NCBI GenBank assembly: GCA_947090765.1
Contig: OX352322.1
Span: 3,641,501 to 3,705,500, forward strand
DNA: 64,000 nucleotides
Direction: 5' to 3'
Source of the DNA: Pseudomonas sp. MM223
GTDB taxonomy: Bacteria > Pseudomonadota > Gammaproteobacteria > Pseudomonadales > Pseudomonadaceae
Both the position numbers and the translations under genes were made by a program. The notes beneath the pieces were generated by a model that did no database searches, was not told where the DNA came from, and saw nothing but the letters and a program-made list of their open reading frames with translations. Every line of letters begins with the position of its first letter. Position 1 is the first letter of the stretch. Shown piece after piece: positions 26,874 to 35,078 of this stretch.

Positions 26874-26899
26874 TGTAGTGCTTGAAAATATTCACTACA
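26874..26899. promoter_or_regulatory. Perfect inverted repeat, operator candidate
   Basis: TGTAGTG (26874-26880) and CACTACA (26893-26899) are perfect arms 12 bases apart in an AT-rich stretch. They lie 35 bases after the ampC stop and 240 bases before the next gene. A TTGAAA hexamer lies within the spacer. It looks like a protein-binding site over a promoter, not a terminator, because no T-run follows. Confidence 0.45.
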
Positions 26900-26904
26900 A
26901 AATG

Positions 26905-27139
26905 ATTGACGCCGCTCATCGCCCTTGTGCATGATGAAGCCGTCTCCCTGATCGGGAGCGGTGGCAAGGGTGTTCCAGACGGCCTGCGCGGTAACGCAGG
27001 CCGTCCGTGGAGAGGGAACTGTCCAAAAGGCAGCGTGAGAAAGCCCCTGTTGCGATGCTGCTGTAGCAGCGTTGGTAGTGCGCTACACCGTGGTAGCGCC
27101 AACTGTGAAAATCACCTACGAATGGGTAATGGGGGCTTT
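26905..27139 (+). other. Structured non-coding leader (candidate 5' UTR or small RNA)
   Basis: This gene-free stretch upstream of the 27140 gene contains several hairpins. CTCCC-TGAT-GGGAG-like pairing lies near 26945-26958. A perfect 11-bp stem, GACGGCCTGCG / CGCAGGCCGTC, lies at 26978-27005 with a 6-base loop. GCTGC-TGTA-GCAGC-like pairing lies near 27050-27070. None ends in a T-run, so they are not simple terminators. I do not recognise a known riboswitch class. Confidence 0.4.
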
Positions 27140-27472
27140 ATGATGAACTTGAACAACAATCCGACTATCGACCAATTGGCGCAGCTGTTTGCCGTACGCA
27201 AGGACAGCCTTGACGACCACCTGCTGTGGGTCAGCCAAACCGGTGAGGTGCGGCTCGACCGCCTGCCACCGAACACTATCGAAGATGAATTTGAAGAGCA
27301 CCTGCCCAGCATGCGTGCCCGCTTCAAGGTCTACCGCCGTGGCCAAGGCTACGTTGGCAAGAAGGCCGCCGCCGATACCGAGTTCGTTGGCCGCGTCCTG
27401 CAGACCCTGCAACAAGAATGGCCCGCCGCCCGTGAGCGGCAGGCAGTCAAGGTGATTGAACCGCTCAACTGA
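27140..27472 (+). CDS. Conserved hypothetical protein, about 110 residues
   Basis: A small soluble protein starting MMNLNNNPTIDQLAQLF with GGGGGC upstream; the second ATG at 27143 is equally possible. It has an acidic middle (TIEDEFEEHLPSMRARF) and basic stretches after it, and no signal or membrane segment. I do not recognise a characterised family. It has a long structured leader and is closed by a strong terminator, so it looks like a single-gene transcript under its own control. Confidence 0.65.
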   Translation: MMNLNNNPTIDQLAQLFAVRKDSLDDHLLWVSQTGEVRLDRLPPNTIEDEFEEHLPSMRARFKVYRRGQGYVGKKAAADTEFVGRVLQTLQQEWPAARERQAVKVIEPLN

Positions 27473-27490
27473 GGGTTCTCACCCTTAACC

Positions 27491-27519
27491 AAGCCCGGCC
27501 TGCATAGGCCGGGCTTTTT
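27491..27519 (+). terminator. Intrinsic terminator
   Basis: AAGCCCGGCCT / AGGCCGGGCTT stem with a GCAT loop and a T-run, 18 bases after the stop of the 110-residue gene. Confidence 0.9.
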
Positions 27520-27830
27520 CATGCCTGGCGACGATGGCCGCAGGTTTGCGGCAATGGCAAGGCACCGATAGCCATCGCACGGGCACGGTCGACACCCCAC
27601 ACCAAGGCGCGGGTCATGGTCTCCCCTGGCCGTGCAGGGTAGTACTCCTCCAGCAATGCCCGCCCATCCCCGCCATACAACCCCAAAAACAGCTGGGTTG
27701 CCCCCAGACGTGACAAGCGCACCTGCACATCCAGCGTGGTGCCGTCACTGAGGACTTCGTCGTGGCTGCGGCTGTGCAGTTGGGCATCGGCCCACTGCCA
27801 ATAAGTCTGTTCCCTGACTCGCATGAGCAT
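27519..27830 (-). CDS. Conserved hypothetical protein, 103 residues
   Basis: Encodes MLMRVREQTYWQWADAQLHS and a further 83 residues; a start at the third codon (MRVREQ) is also possible. The protein is soluble, with no signal peptide, and contains regular hydrophobic spacing (LGATQLFLGLYGGDGRALLEEYYP). I do not recognise a characterised family. Its stop codon lies at the foot of the terminator of the convergent gene, which may serve both transcripts. Confidence 0.6.
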   Translation of the reverse strand: MLMRVREQTYWQWADAQLHSRSHDEVLSDGTTLDVQVRLSRLGATQLFLGLYGGDGRALLEEYYPARPGETMTRALVWGVDRARAMAIGALPLPQTCGHRRQA

Positions 27831-27931
27831 TCAATCCTCCGTTGCTGGAATGCCACGACAGAAAACCACAACCTCCGCCAGCCGGCGAGCGCAACCCGAC
27901 AATGCCATGAGGCGGATCAACAAAGCGCAAT

Positions 27932-27956
27932 AAAAACCCCGCCATTGGGCGGGGTT
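27932..27956 (-). terminator. Intrinsic terminator for the 62-residue gene
   Basis: Read leftward, a CCCCGCC / GGCGGGG hairpin is followed by TTTTTATT, 16 bases after the stop of the minus-strand gene. Confidence 0.8.
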
Positions 27957-27972
27957 ATGTACTGGGGCGGGA

Positions 27973-28161
27973 TCACTTCTTCAGCGGAACCCGCGGCATG
28001 AAGCGGCCTTTTTTAGTGCGCTGCAGGTGTGCAGGCTGAAGCTGTTCGGAATCATCCAGCGTCATGTGGGCGAACCCCAGGCGGAAGGCCGCCTGGCCGC
28101 AACGCACTTGGCTGTTGATCGGGAACGCATCGTTCAGGTCTTCGAAAAAGGATTCGCTCAT
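27973..28161 (-). CDS. Small conserved hypothetical protein, 62 residues
   Basis: Encodes MSESFFEDLNDAFPINSQVR and a basic C-terminus (QRTKKGRFMPRVPLKK). The reading frame is bounded by its own terminator on the 3' side. It is soluble and unlike its antisense alternatives in codon use. The function is unknown and I recognise no characterised family. Confidence 0.55.
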   Translation of the reverse strand: MSESFFEDLNDAFPINSQVRCGQAAFRLGFAHMTLDDSEQLQPAHLQRTKKGRFMPRVPLKK

Positions 28162-28299
28162 GCCCTGTCTCCCTCCAGTGGCAGTCGCGCCGGCAACCAG
28201 AAGAGTCGCCCAGAAAACGCGGCCTGTAAAAAAGAGACTAGCTGGTCATTTGCGGACCGCCCGGACAAGCGCCCGGTAGCCGACCAGTGGCTAACCGCT

Positions 28300-28620
28300 C
28301 TACTTCAGGCGCACCGCTGTGCCAGTGGCAAACACCACCACCATACCGCCCTGCACCGATGGCATGCTGATCTCGAAATCCACACCCACTACCGCGTCGG
28401 CGCGCAACTGATGTGCCCGTGCCTTGAGTTCCTCGGTGGCCTGCTCGCGTGCTTCACGCAGGGCGCTTTCCAGGGTTTGCGAGCGGCCGCCGAAGAAGTC
28501 GCGAAAGCGAGCAAAGAAGTCGCGCACGAAGTTGATGCCCTGGACCGACTCGGGCTCGACTACGCCCAGGTATTCGGCAATCGGGCGCCCTTCAAGCTGG
28601 CTGGTGGTGGAAATGATCAT
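28300..28620 (-). CDS. YbjQ-family protein (UPF0145, putative heavy-metal-binding fold)
   Basis: A 106-residue member of the YbjQ/DUF74 family, which forms small pentameric beta-barrel proteins. The family pattern is clear: TTSQLEGRPIAEYLGVV at the N-terminus, ADAVVGVDFEISMPSVQGGMVVVFATGTAV at the C-terminus, and a charged helical middle. Heavy-metal binding is a database label and not a demonstrated role. A short spacer separates it from the EamA gene upstream. Confidence 0.85.
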   Translation of the reverse strand: MIISTTSQLEGRPIAEYLGVVEPESVQGINFVRDFFARFRDFFGGRSQTLESALREAREQATEELKARAHQLRADAVVGVDFEISMPSVQGGMVVVFATGTAVRLK

Positions 28621-28689
28621 GAAAGCGCTCCGTTAACCTGGATAAAGAGGCCGATTCTAACAGAGCACCCAGTTACACATTTGCGCAGC

Positions 28690-29574
28690 TTACGCGCTGA
28701 CCGCCCGCAACCGCTGCCCGATCCGCGCGCCGAACACATTCACCAGCAGCCCCGCCATCACCAGCAAGGCGCCCCAGCCCTGGATTGCGGTCAAACGCTC
28801 GCCCAGCAACAGCGCCGAAGAACTCAAGCCAATCACCGGCACCAACAGCGAGAACGGTGCCACCTTGCCGGCCGGGTGGCGCGACAGCAACTTGCTCCAC
28901 AGGCTGTAGCCGAGCATGGTGGCGACAAAGGCCAGGTACACCAGGGCCAGCACCGAGCTCCAGCTGATGTTGGCCAGTGCATGGCCAATGCGCTCAGGCC
29001 CTTCCAGCCACCAAGACAACGCCAGGAACGGCAATGGCGGTATCAGCGCCCCCCAAATAACCAATGCCACCAGGTCAACCGAGCCAAAACGCCGGGTGAT
29101 GATGTTGCCCATGCCCCACATGGCACCACCGCACAGGGTCAGCACCAGCGCCAGCAGGGGTACATGGCCGCCATCTTCGCTACCAATCAACGCCAGGCCG
29201 CTGGCCGCTACCAGCAGCCCCAACACACTGGCCAGGCGCAGCCGTTCACCCAGGAACAGCGCAGCAAAACCCAGGGTAAAGAATGCCTGCGACTGCAGGA
29301 TCAGCGAGGCCAGCCCAGGCGGCATGCCGCTGTACATGGCCTGGAACAGAAAAGCGAACTGGCCCAGAGAAATCGTCGCGCCATAGGCGATCAACCAGCG
29401 CCAGGGCAGTTTCGGCCGCTTGACCAGCAAAATTGCCGGAAACGCCACCAACAAGAAGCGCAGCGCCCCCAGCAACATCGGCGGCAAGCCGTCGAGGCCA
29501 ACTTTGATGATCACAAAGTTGACTCCCCAGGCGACAATCACCACCAGGGCGATGAGCAGGTCCTTGAGCGGCAT
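28690..29574 (-). CDS. EamA-family (DMT) transporter
   Basis: A 294-residue drug/metabolite superfamily carrier with ten predicted helices in two EamA repeats (about residues 5-135 and 145-280). It starts MPLKDLLIALVVIVAWGVNF. The family includes the cysteine/O-acetylserine exporter EamA, which it resembles in its opening helix and in the segment GLASLILQSQAFFTL. The substrate is not certain. It appears monocistronic. Confidence 0.85.
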   Translation of the reverse strand: MPLKDLLIALVVIVAWGVNFVIIKVGLDGLPPMLLGALRFLLVAFPAILLVKRPKLPWRWLIAYGATISLGQFAFLFQAMYSGMPPGLASLILQSQAFFTLGFAALFLGERLRLASVLGLLVAASGLALIGSEDGGHVPLLALVLTLCGGAMWGMGNIITRRFGSVDLVALVIWGALIPPLPFLALSWWLEGPERIGHALANISWSSVLALVYLAFVATMLGYSLWSKLLSRHPAGKVAPFSLLVPVIGLSSSALLLGERLTAIQGWGALLVMAGLLVNVFGARIGQRLRAVSA

Positions 29575-29721
29575 TGCGACTTCCTTCTACAGGCTTTATT
29601 GACATATTTCGTTACAGCATAAGGCTATTCCTCAAAAGCCAACCAGCACAGTTATGGCCAAGGGTTGCGCAACAGTGCTTTGGGTGGGCTCCCACAGTGG
29701 CCTTGTCAGCAGGTCACAGGC

Positions 29722-30477
29722 TCAATCCTGATAACCTGGCGCCACCTTTTCCAGCATCCGCAACAACGCTGCCCACGCCAGTTGCAGCGCATCCGGGTCC
29801 GCCAGCTCACCCTGTTTCAACCCCCGCCCCGGCTCGTTGAACTGGCGCTCGGTATGCGCGCACACATCAGCCGGCGGCAGTATCAGCTGCCCTGCACTCT
29901 GCGCCGCCAACTGGATTTCGCACGCCTTCTCCAGGTAGTACATGCGCAGGAATGCTTCGGCCACACTGCGCCCTGTGGTCAGCAAGCCATGGTTACGCAG
30001 GATCATCACCGGCTTGTTGCCCAGGTCGGCCACCAGCCGCTGCTGCTCATCCATATCCAGCGCAACGCCCTCATAGGCGTGGTACGCCACTTGGCCGTAA
30101 AACTCCATGGACATCTGGTTGACCGGCAGCAGGCCGCATTCCAGCGCGGCCACCGCGCAACCTGCGCGGGTGTGGGTGTGCAGCACGCAATGGGCGTCCT
30201 CGCGGCCGGCATGAATGGCGCTGTGGATGACGAAACCGGCCGGGTTGACCGGGTGCGGCGAAGGTTCGACCGGCCTCCCCTGCAGGTCGATCTTCACCAG
30301 GCTGGAGGCGGTGATTTCGTCGAACAACAGGCCGTACGGGTTGATCAGGAAGTGATGCTCCGGCCCTGGCAGACGCAGGGAAATGTGGGTGAAGATCAGG
30401 TCGCTCATGCGAAAATGCGCGATCAGCCGATAGCAGGCGGCCAGCTCCTGGCGCAAACGCTGTTCCGTTGCAGTCAT
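29722..30477 (-). CDS. Class II aldolase/adducin family protein
   Basis: A 251-residue zinc-dependent aldolase-fold enzyme of the L-fuculose-phosphate aldolase/adducin family. The metal-binding His residues are visible in VLHTHTRAG and in MILRNHGLL, and an Asn/Gly-rich N-terminal motif (FTHISLRLPG) replaces the usual TGNISVR form. Related enzymes act as aldolases, epimerases or decarboxylases. It follows the PotD-like binding protein gene with a 33-base gap, suggesting a catabolic operon. The substrate is unknown. Confidence 0.85.
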   Translation of the reverse strand: MTATEQRLRQELAACYRLIAHFRMSDLIFTHISLRLPGPEHHFLINPYGLLFDEITASSLVKIDLQGRPVEPSPHPVNPAGFVIHSAIHAGREDAHCVLHTHTRAGCAVAALECGLLPVNQMSMEFYGQVAYHAYEGVALDMDEQQRLVADLGNKPVMILRNHGLLTTGRSVAEAFLRMYYLEKACEIQLAAQSAGQLILPPADVCAHTERQFNEPGRGLKQGELADPDALQLAWAALLRMLEKVAPGYQD

Positions 30478-30510
30478 GGTCGTTATCCCGATTGATGAAG
30501 TGGCCTGAGA

Positions 30511-31554
30511 CTACTTGCTCGCCCAAGCATTGAAGCGCTGTTCCAGCTCTTCGCCATGGTCGACCCAAAATTCCACATTCATCGCCAGTGCCCCTTGCAG
30601 GTTCTGCGGCGAAGTGGGCACCCAGCTGGCCAGGGCCGGGTCAAGCTTGGCAGCAGCCTGGGTGTTGGTCGGCCCATAGGGAATCTGCTGCACATAGCGC
30701 ACTTGGGTATCAGGCTGGTTGGCATAGGCAATCAGCCGCTTGGCCTGGTCGACATGCCGCGAGCCTTTGATGATTGCCCAGTAGTCCATGCCATACAGAC
30801 TGCCAGGCCATACCACGGCCAGCGGGCTGCCCTGTTGCGCCGCCACGGCGATGCGCCCGCTGTAGGTCGAAGTCATGACAACATCACCTGCAGCCAGCCA
30901 CTGTGCAGGCTGGGCGCCGGCGTCCCACCACTGGATATAGGGCTTGAGTTCGCTAAGCTTGGCGAATGCACGTTCAACCCCGGCCGGCGTCGACAGCACC
31001 TGATAGACGTCCTCCACCTTCACGCCATCGGCCAGCAGGGCGAACTCCAGGTTGTACACCGCACGCTTGCGCAGGCCGCGCTTGCCCGGGTACTTGTTCA
31101 CGTCCCAGAAGTCGGTCCACGAGGCCGGTGCTTCCGCCAGCTTGTTGCGGTCATAGGCAATGGCCACGCTCCACACCAGCGCAGCCGAGCCGCAGGCTTG
31201 CGCCGCGTCGGGGATCAGCTCGGCGGCATGGCCCAGGCGCTGCCAGTCAAGCTGCTCGTAAACCCCCTCATCACAGCCGCGCATCAAGTCTGGCCCCTCG
31301 ATCTGCACCACGTCCCAATCGACGTTGCCGGTGTCGGCCATCACCTGGATCCGCGCCATCTCACCGTTGTATTCGCTCTGGATCAGCTTGCTGCCATCCT
31401 GGGCACTGAAGGGTTTGAAGATGGCCTCGTCCTGGGCCTTCTGGCCAGCGCCGCCATAGCCCACCACGACCATCTGCGGCGCGGCTTGAGCACTGCTCAG
31501 GCCAAGTGCCAGCAACGTTGCGCAAAGGCCAGTCATACGGGGTAATACCTGCAT
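30511..31554 (-). CDS. PotD-like ABC transporter substrate-binding protein
   Basis: A 347-residue periplasmic binding protein of the spermidine/putrescine type (extracellular family 1). It starts MQVLPRMTGLCATLLALGLS with a signal peptide ending near AQAAP. Internal features include NVDWDVVQIEGPDL and the ligand-pocket segment YSGRIAVAAQQG. No permease or ATPase gene lies nearby, so it is an orphan that must share an importer or act in sensing. It is divergent from the flavin oxidoreductase gene across a region with two inverted repeats. Confidence 0.87.
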   Translation of the reverse strand: MQVLPRMTGLCATLLALGLSSAQAAPQMVVVGYGGAGQKAQDEAIFKPFSAQDGSKLIQSEYNGEMARIQVMADTGNVDWDVVQIEGPDLMRGCDEGVYEQLDWQRLGHAAELIPDAAQACGSAALVWSVAIAYDRNKLAEAPASWTDFWDVNKYPGKRGLRKRAVYNLEFALLADGVKVEDVYQVLSTPAGVERAFAKLSELKPYIQWWDAGAQPAQWLAAGDVVMTSTYSGRIAVAAQQGSPLAVVWPGSLYGMDYWAIIKGSRHVDQAKRLIAYANQPDTQVRYVQQIPYGPTNTQAAAKLDPALASWVPTSPQNLQGALAMNVEFWVDHGEELEQRFNAWASK

Positions 31555-31648
31555 CGCAGTTTCCTCCTGCCGGTGCCCGAAGGGCCCGCTTTCTTGTTGT
31601 TGTGAGGTCACACCCTCGCGGTGAGGGTGATCAAAACCTAGCCTCGCA

Positions 31649-31679
31649 CCAGTAAAAAAACAAGTTGATTTTTTACTGG
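31649..31679. promoter_or_regulatory. Perfect 11-bp inverted repeat between divergent genes
   Basis: CCAGTAAAAAA (31649-31659) and TTTTTTACTGG (31669-31679) are perfect arms with a 9-base centre. They lie 53 bases before the oxidoreductase ATG and 95 before the binding-protein start. A second repeat, CACCCTC / GAGGGTG, sits at 31611-31629. The XRE-cupin regulator encoded at 33725 is the obvious candidate to bind here. Confidence 0.55.
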
Positions 31680-31731
31680 CGCTACACTTTCATAAACAAA
31701 ACAAGAACAACACCGCACCGGAGCCGCCTGT

Positions 31732-33685
31732 ATGCAGACCGCCTTCCCTCACCTGTTCGAAGCCTTGCAAATCCGCGGCAAACGCTTGAAGAACCGCATC
31801 ATGTCCACCGGCCACGACACCTGCCTGCCCACCGACAACCTGGTCAACGACAAGCTGATCGCCTACCAGCGCGAACGCGCAGCCGGTGGCGTTGGCCTGA
31901 TCGTGCTGCAGGTTGCCGGGGTGCATGACAGCGCCCGCTATACCTCGCATGTGCTGATGGCCACCGACGACGCCTGCATTGACGGCTACCGACAGCTTGC
32001 CCAGGCCTGCCATGCACACGGCACCGTGGTGTTGTCGCAACTGTTTCACCCCGGGCGGGAGATCATGGAGTCGGCGGACGGCCTGCTGGCGGTTGCCTAC
32101 TCCGCGTCTTCGGTGCCCAACGAGCGCTTCCGGGTGATGCCCCGCGCACTGGACCAGGCGATGATCGACGACATTGTCCAGGGCTACGCCAGTGCGGCGC
32201 GCCGCCTGCACCAGGCCGGTCTGGATGGGGTCGAAGTGGTGGCCAGCCATGGCTACCTGCCCGCGCAGTTTCTCAATCCGCGGGTAAACCTGCGCAGCGA
32301 CGGCTACAACGGCGGCCTGGAACAGCGCCTGAGGTTCCTGCGTGAAGTGTTGGCCGCCGTGCGCGCCGCCACCGACGAGCAGTTCATCATTGGCCTGCGC
32401 ATCAGCGCCGACGAGCGCGACAGCCAAGGGCTGAGTGAGGATGAATCACTGGCCGCAGCAGTTGCCCTGCAAGGTCGAGCTCGATTACCTGCACATCGTC
32501 GCTGGCACTTCGGCGTCGTTGGGCGGCGCCGTACACATCGTGCCACCCATGGCCATCGAGCCGGCCTACCTGGCCCGAGAAGCAGGCACCTTCAAGCAGC
32601 AGCTGGGCATCCCGTTGTTCGTCACCGGGCGCATCAACCAGCCCCAGGAAGCCGAACTGATCCTGGCCCGCGGCCAGGCCGATGTCTGCGGCATGACCCG
32701 TGCGCTGATCTGCGACCCGCTGATGCCGAGCAAGACCGAACGCGGCCAGGTCGAAGACGTACGCGCCTGCATTGCCTGCAACCAGGCCTGCATCGGCCAC
32801 TTCCATCGCGGCCTGGCCATTTCCTGCATTCAGCGGCCCGAAACCGGTCGCGAGTTGCAGTACGGGCAACTGACGCCCACCACCACGCCCAAGCGCATCC
32901 TTGTCGCCGGTGGCGGGCCCGCCGGCATGAAGGCCGCCGCCGTAGCCGCCGCCCGTGGGCACCAGGTAACGCTGTACGAGGCTGGCCCGCAGCTCGGTGG
33001 CCAGGTGCTGCTGGCCCAATTGCTGCCGCGGCGCAGCGAGTTCGGCGGCGCCAGCACCAACCTGCAGCGGGAAATGGCCCTGGCCGGCGTGGAAGTCGTC
33101 CGCAACACCCGGGTCGACCGTGCCCTGGTCGAGCGCGAGCGCCCCGACCTGGTCATTGCCGCCACTGGCGCTACCCCCTATTGGCCGGCCTTCGAGCGCA
33201 CCGGTGAGCTGCAGGTAGTGGACGCCTGGCAGGTACTGCGTAATGAAGTAAAGCCGGGGCGTTCGGTACTGGTGATCGACTGGCGTTGCGACTGGATCGG
33301 CCCTGGCATCGCCGAACGCCTGGTGCGTGAGGGGCACCAGGTGCAGTTGGCGGTCAACGGCACCCATTGCGGCGAGAACCTGCCACTTTACGTGCGCGAC
33401 CAACTGGCCGGCGAGCTGCATCGCCTGGGCATCCCCATCACCCCTTATGCGCGCTTGTATGGCAGCGACGACAACACGGTGTACTTGCAGCACACCGCCA
33501 GCGGTGAAGCCATGATTTTCGAAGGCATCGATACACTGGTGCTGTGCATGGGCCATCAACCGGAAGACAGCCTGGCCAGCGAGCTGGCCGGCCTGGTGGA
33601 AGTGCGGCGCGTTGGCGACTGCCTGGCACCCCGCACCGCCGAAGAAGCGATTCACGATGGCCTTACAGTTGCCTGGTCGCTCTGA
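31732..33685 (+). pseudogene. NADH:flavin oxidoreductase (DgcA/2,4-dienoyl-CoA reductase type), frameshifted
   Basis: A large flavoenzyme of the Old Yellow Enzyme-FAD fusion type, akin to dimethylglycine demethylase DgcA and 2,4-dienoyl-CoA reductase. The FMN TIM barrel is at the N-terminus (HPGREIMES, SHGYLPAQFLNPRVNLRSDG). A 4Fe-4S motif follows (CIACNQACIGHF), and then an FAD/NAD(P) module (VAGGGPAGMKAA). The frame slips at about 32468: it leaves ESLAAAVALQ and resumes one frame over as VELDYLHIVAGTSASLGG. The slip equals one extra or two missing bases. Restored length is about 650 residues. Substrate is unknown; the neighbours suggest amine or sugar-acid catabolism. Confidence 0.85.
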
Positions 33686-33724
33686 GGCTGTACATACTGG
33701 GGCTTTTGCGATGGACCGACGTGC

Positions 33725-34324
33725 ATGAGCCAACTCCCCCAGCCCCCCGCCAGCGAAGCCGGGGGCGCCGCGCCGCAGTTCCTGGGCACCCGCATCCGCG
33801 GCCTGCGCAAGCGCCGCGGCATGACCTTGGCGGAGCTGGCCGCGCACAGTGAACTGACCGCGGGCTACATCAGCCAACTGGAGCGCAACCTTTCCTACCC
33901 GTCGATCCCGGCGCTGTTCAATATCGCCCGCAGCCTGGGTGTGACCATCCAGTGGTTCTTCGCCAGCGAAGCCACCACTGCGCCCGAAGATCAGGGTTAT
34001 GTGGTGCGGCGCAACAGCCGCCTGAGCGTGCACTATGAAGACGGCATCGTCGATCAGCTGCTCACCCCCCAGCCCAACCGCCAGCTGGAGATCCTGCACT
34101 CACGCTTCCCGCCGGGCACTTACAGCCAGCAAAGTTACAGCCATGAAGGCGAAGAAGCCGGCTACATCCTTAGCGGCAGTTTCGAGCTTTGGGTGGGCGA
34201 ACGGCACTTCCAGCTGGGTGAAGGCGACAGCTTCAGTTTCTCCAGCCAGGAACCCCACCGCTACGGCAACCCCGGTGAAGTGGATGCCGTAGTGATCTGG
34301 GTAATTACGCCGCCAACATTCTGA
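33725..34324 (+). CDS. XRE-cupin transcriptional regulator
   Basis: A 199-residue regulator with a Cro/C1 helix-turn-helix at about residues 22-78 (MTLAELAAHSELTAGYISQLE) and a C-terminal cupin at about 120-195 (SHEGEEAGYILSGSFELWVG). It follows the flavin oxidoreductase by 39 bases in the same orientation. It probably senses a substrate or product of this cluster and binds the inverted repeat at 31649-31679, which is an inference. Confidence 0.9.
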   Translation: MSQLPQPPASEAGGAAPQFLGTRIRGLRKRRGMTLAELAAHSELTAGYISQLERNLSYPSIPALFNIARSLGVTIQWFFASEATTAPEDQGYVVRRNSRLSVHYEDGIVDQLLTPQPNRQLEILHSRFPPGTYSQQSYSHEGEEAGYILSGSFELWVGERHFQLGEGDSFSFSSQEPHRYGNPGEVDAVVIWVITPPTF

Positions 34325-34333
34325 ATTGCAGGA

Positions 34334-34945
34334 TCAGGCAGCCGTAAACAGCTCGTTGGCAATCTGAGCCTGTGCAGCATCAATCGCCTGGCTGCGGTGC
34401 TCCGGGCCATAGGCCAGGCCATGGGCACGGACAATTTCCAGGTCGGTGACACCGATAAAGCCCAGGAACACTTTCAGGAAGTCTTCATGCCCTGCGCCAG
34501 TCGGTTGGCCAGCGTGCAGGCCACCGGCGGTGGACACCAGCACCACTTTCTTGTTGCCGCACAGGCCTTCCGGGCCAGCTTCGGTGTAGCGGAAGGTCTT
34601 GCCGGCAACGGCAACGCGGTCAATCCAGGCCTTGAGCTGGGTCGGCACGGTGAAGTTGTACATCGGCGCACCAATCACCACAGCATCAGCGGCCAGGAAC
34701 TCTTCCAGGGTTTGCGCGCTCAGCTTGGCTTCGAAGGCCTGGGCTGCATCGCGCATGTCATCAGGGGTACCTGCAGCTACCAGGGTGGCGGCAGAGAAGT
34801 GGGCGATGGCGTCGGCAGCCAGGTCGCGGTAAACCACTTCCACGCTCGGGTCAGCGGCTTTCCAGGCTTCGACCACTTCACGGCTCAGCTGGCGGGAGGC
34901 GGAATTGTCGCCCAAGATGCTCGAATCGATGTGCAACAGTTTCAT
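34334..34945 (-). CDS. azoR: FMN-dependent NADH-azoreductase AzoR
   Basis: A 203-residue flavodoxin-fold quinone/azo reductase. The start [21 protein letters not shown] (34945) is preceded by AGGAGAG and matches the family N-terminus, and an upstream in-frame ATG is rejected. The FMN-binding segments [18 protein letters not shown] and STAGGLHAG are typical. It reduces quinones, nitro- and azo-compounds with NADH and protects against electrophile stress. It is divergent from a LysR gene that probably regulates it. Confidence 0.92.
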   Translation of the reverse strand: MKLLHIDSSILGDNSASRQLSREVVEAWKAADPSVEVVYRDLAADAIAHFSAATLVAAGTPDDMRDAAQAFEAKLSAQTLEEFLAADAVVIGAPMYNFTVPTQLKAWIDRVAVAGKTFRYTEAGPEGLCGNKKVVLVSTAGGLHAGQPTGAGHEDFLKVFLGFIGVTDLEIVRAHGLAYGPEHRSQAIDAAQAQIANELFTAA

Positions 34946-35078
34946 GGGACTCTCCTGTGATTGAAGACCGCAGCGTCGGGCGATCACGATGGGGAGAATC
35001 CTACCGGGATGAGTAATGGCTGATAAGCCGGCAAAAATGCGCTAGTTTGTCCCACAGATGGAACAGTGAGACATCCTC

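Noticed and set aside
26978..27005. Strong hairpin as a terminator of ampC
   Set aside because: No T-run follows, and it lies about 140 bases after the ampC stop.
28027..29622. A 531-codon plus-strand frame over the EamA region
   Set aside because: Gln/His/Arg-rich translation without a domain, opposite two well-supported genes.
32402..34099. A 565-codon open frame on the minus strand
   Set aside because: Antisense to the flavin oxidoreductase, whose motifs are convincing.
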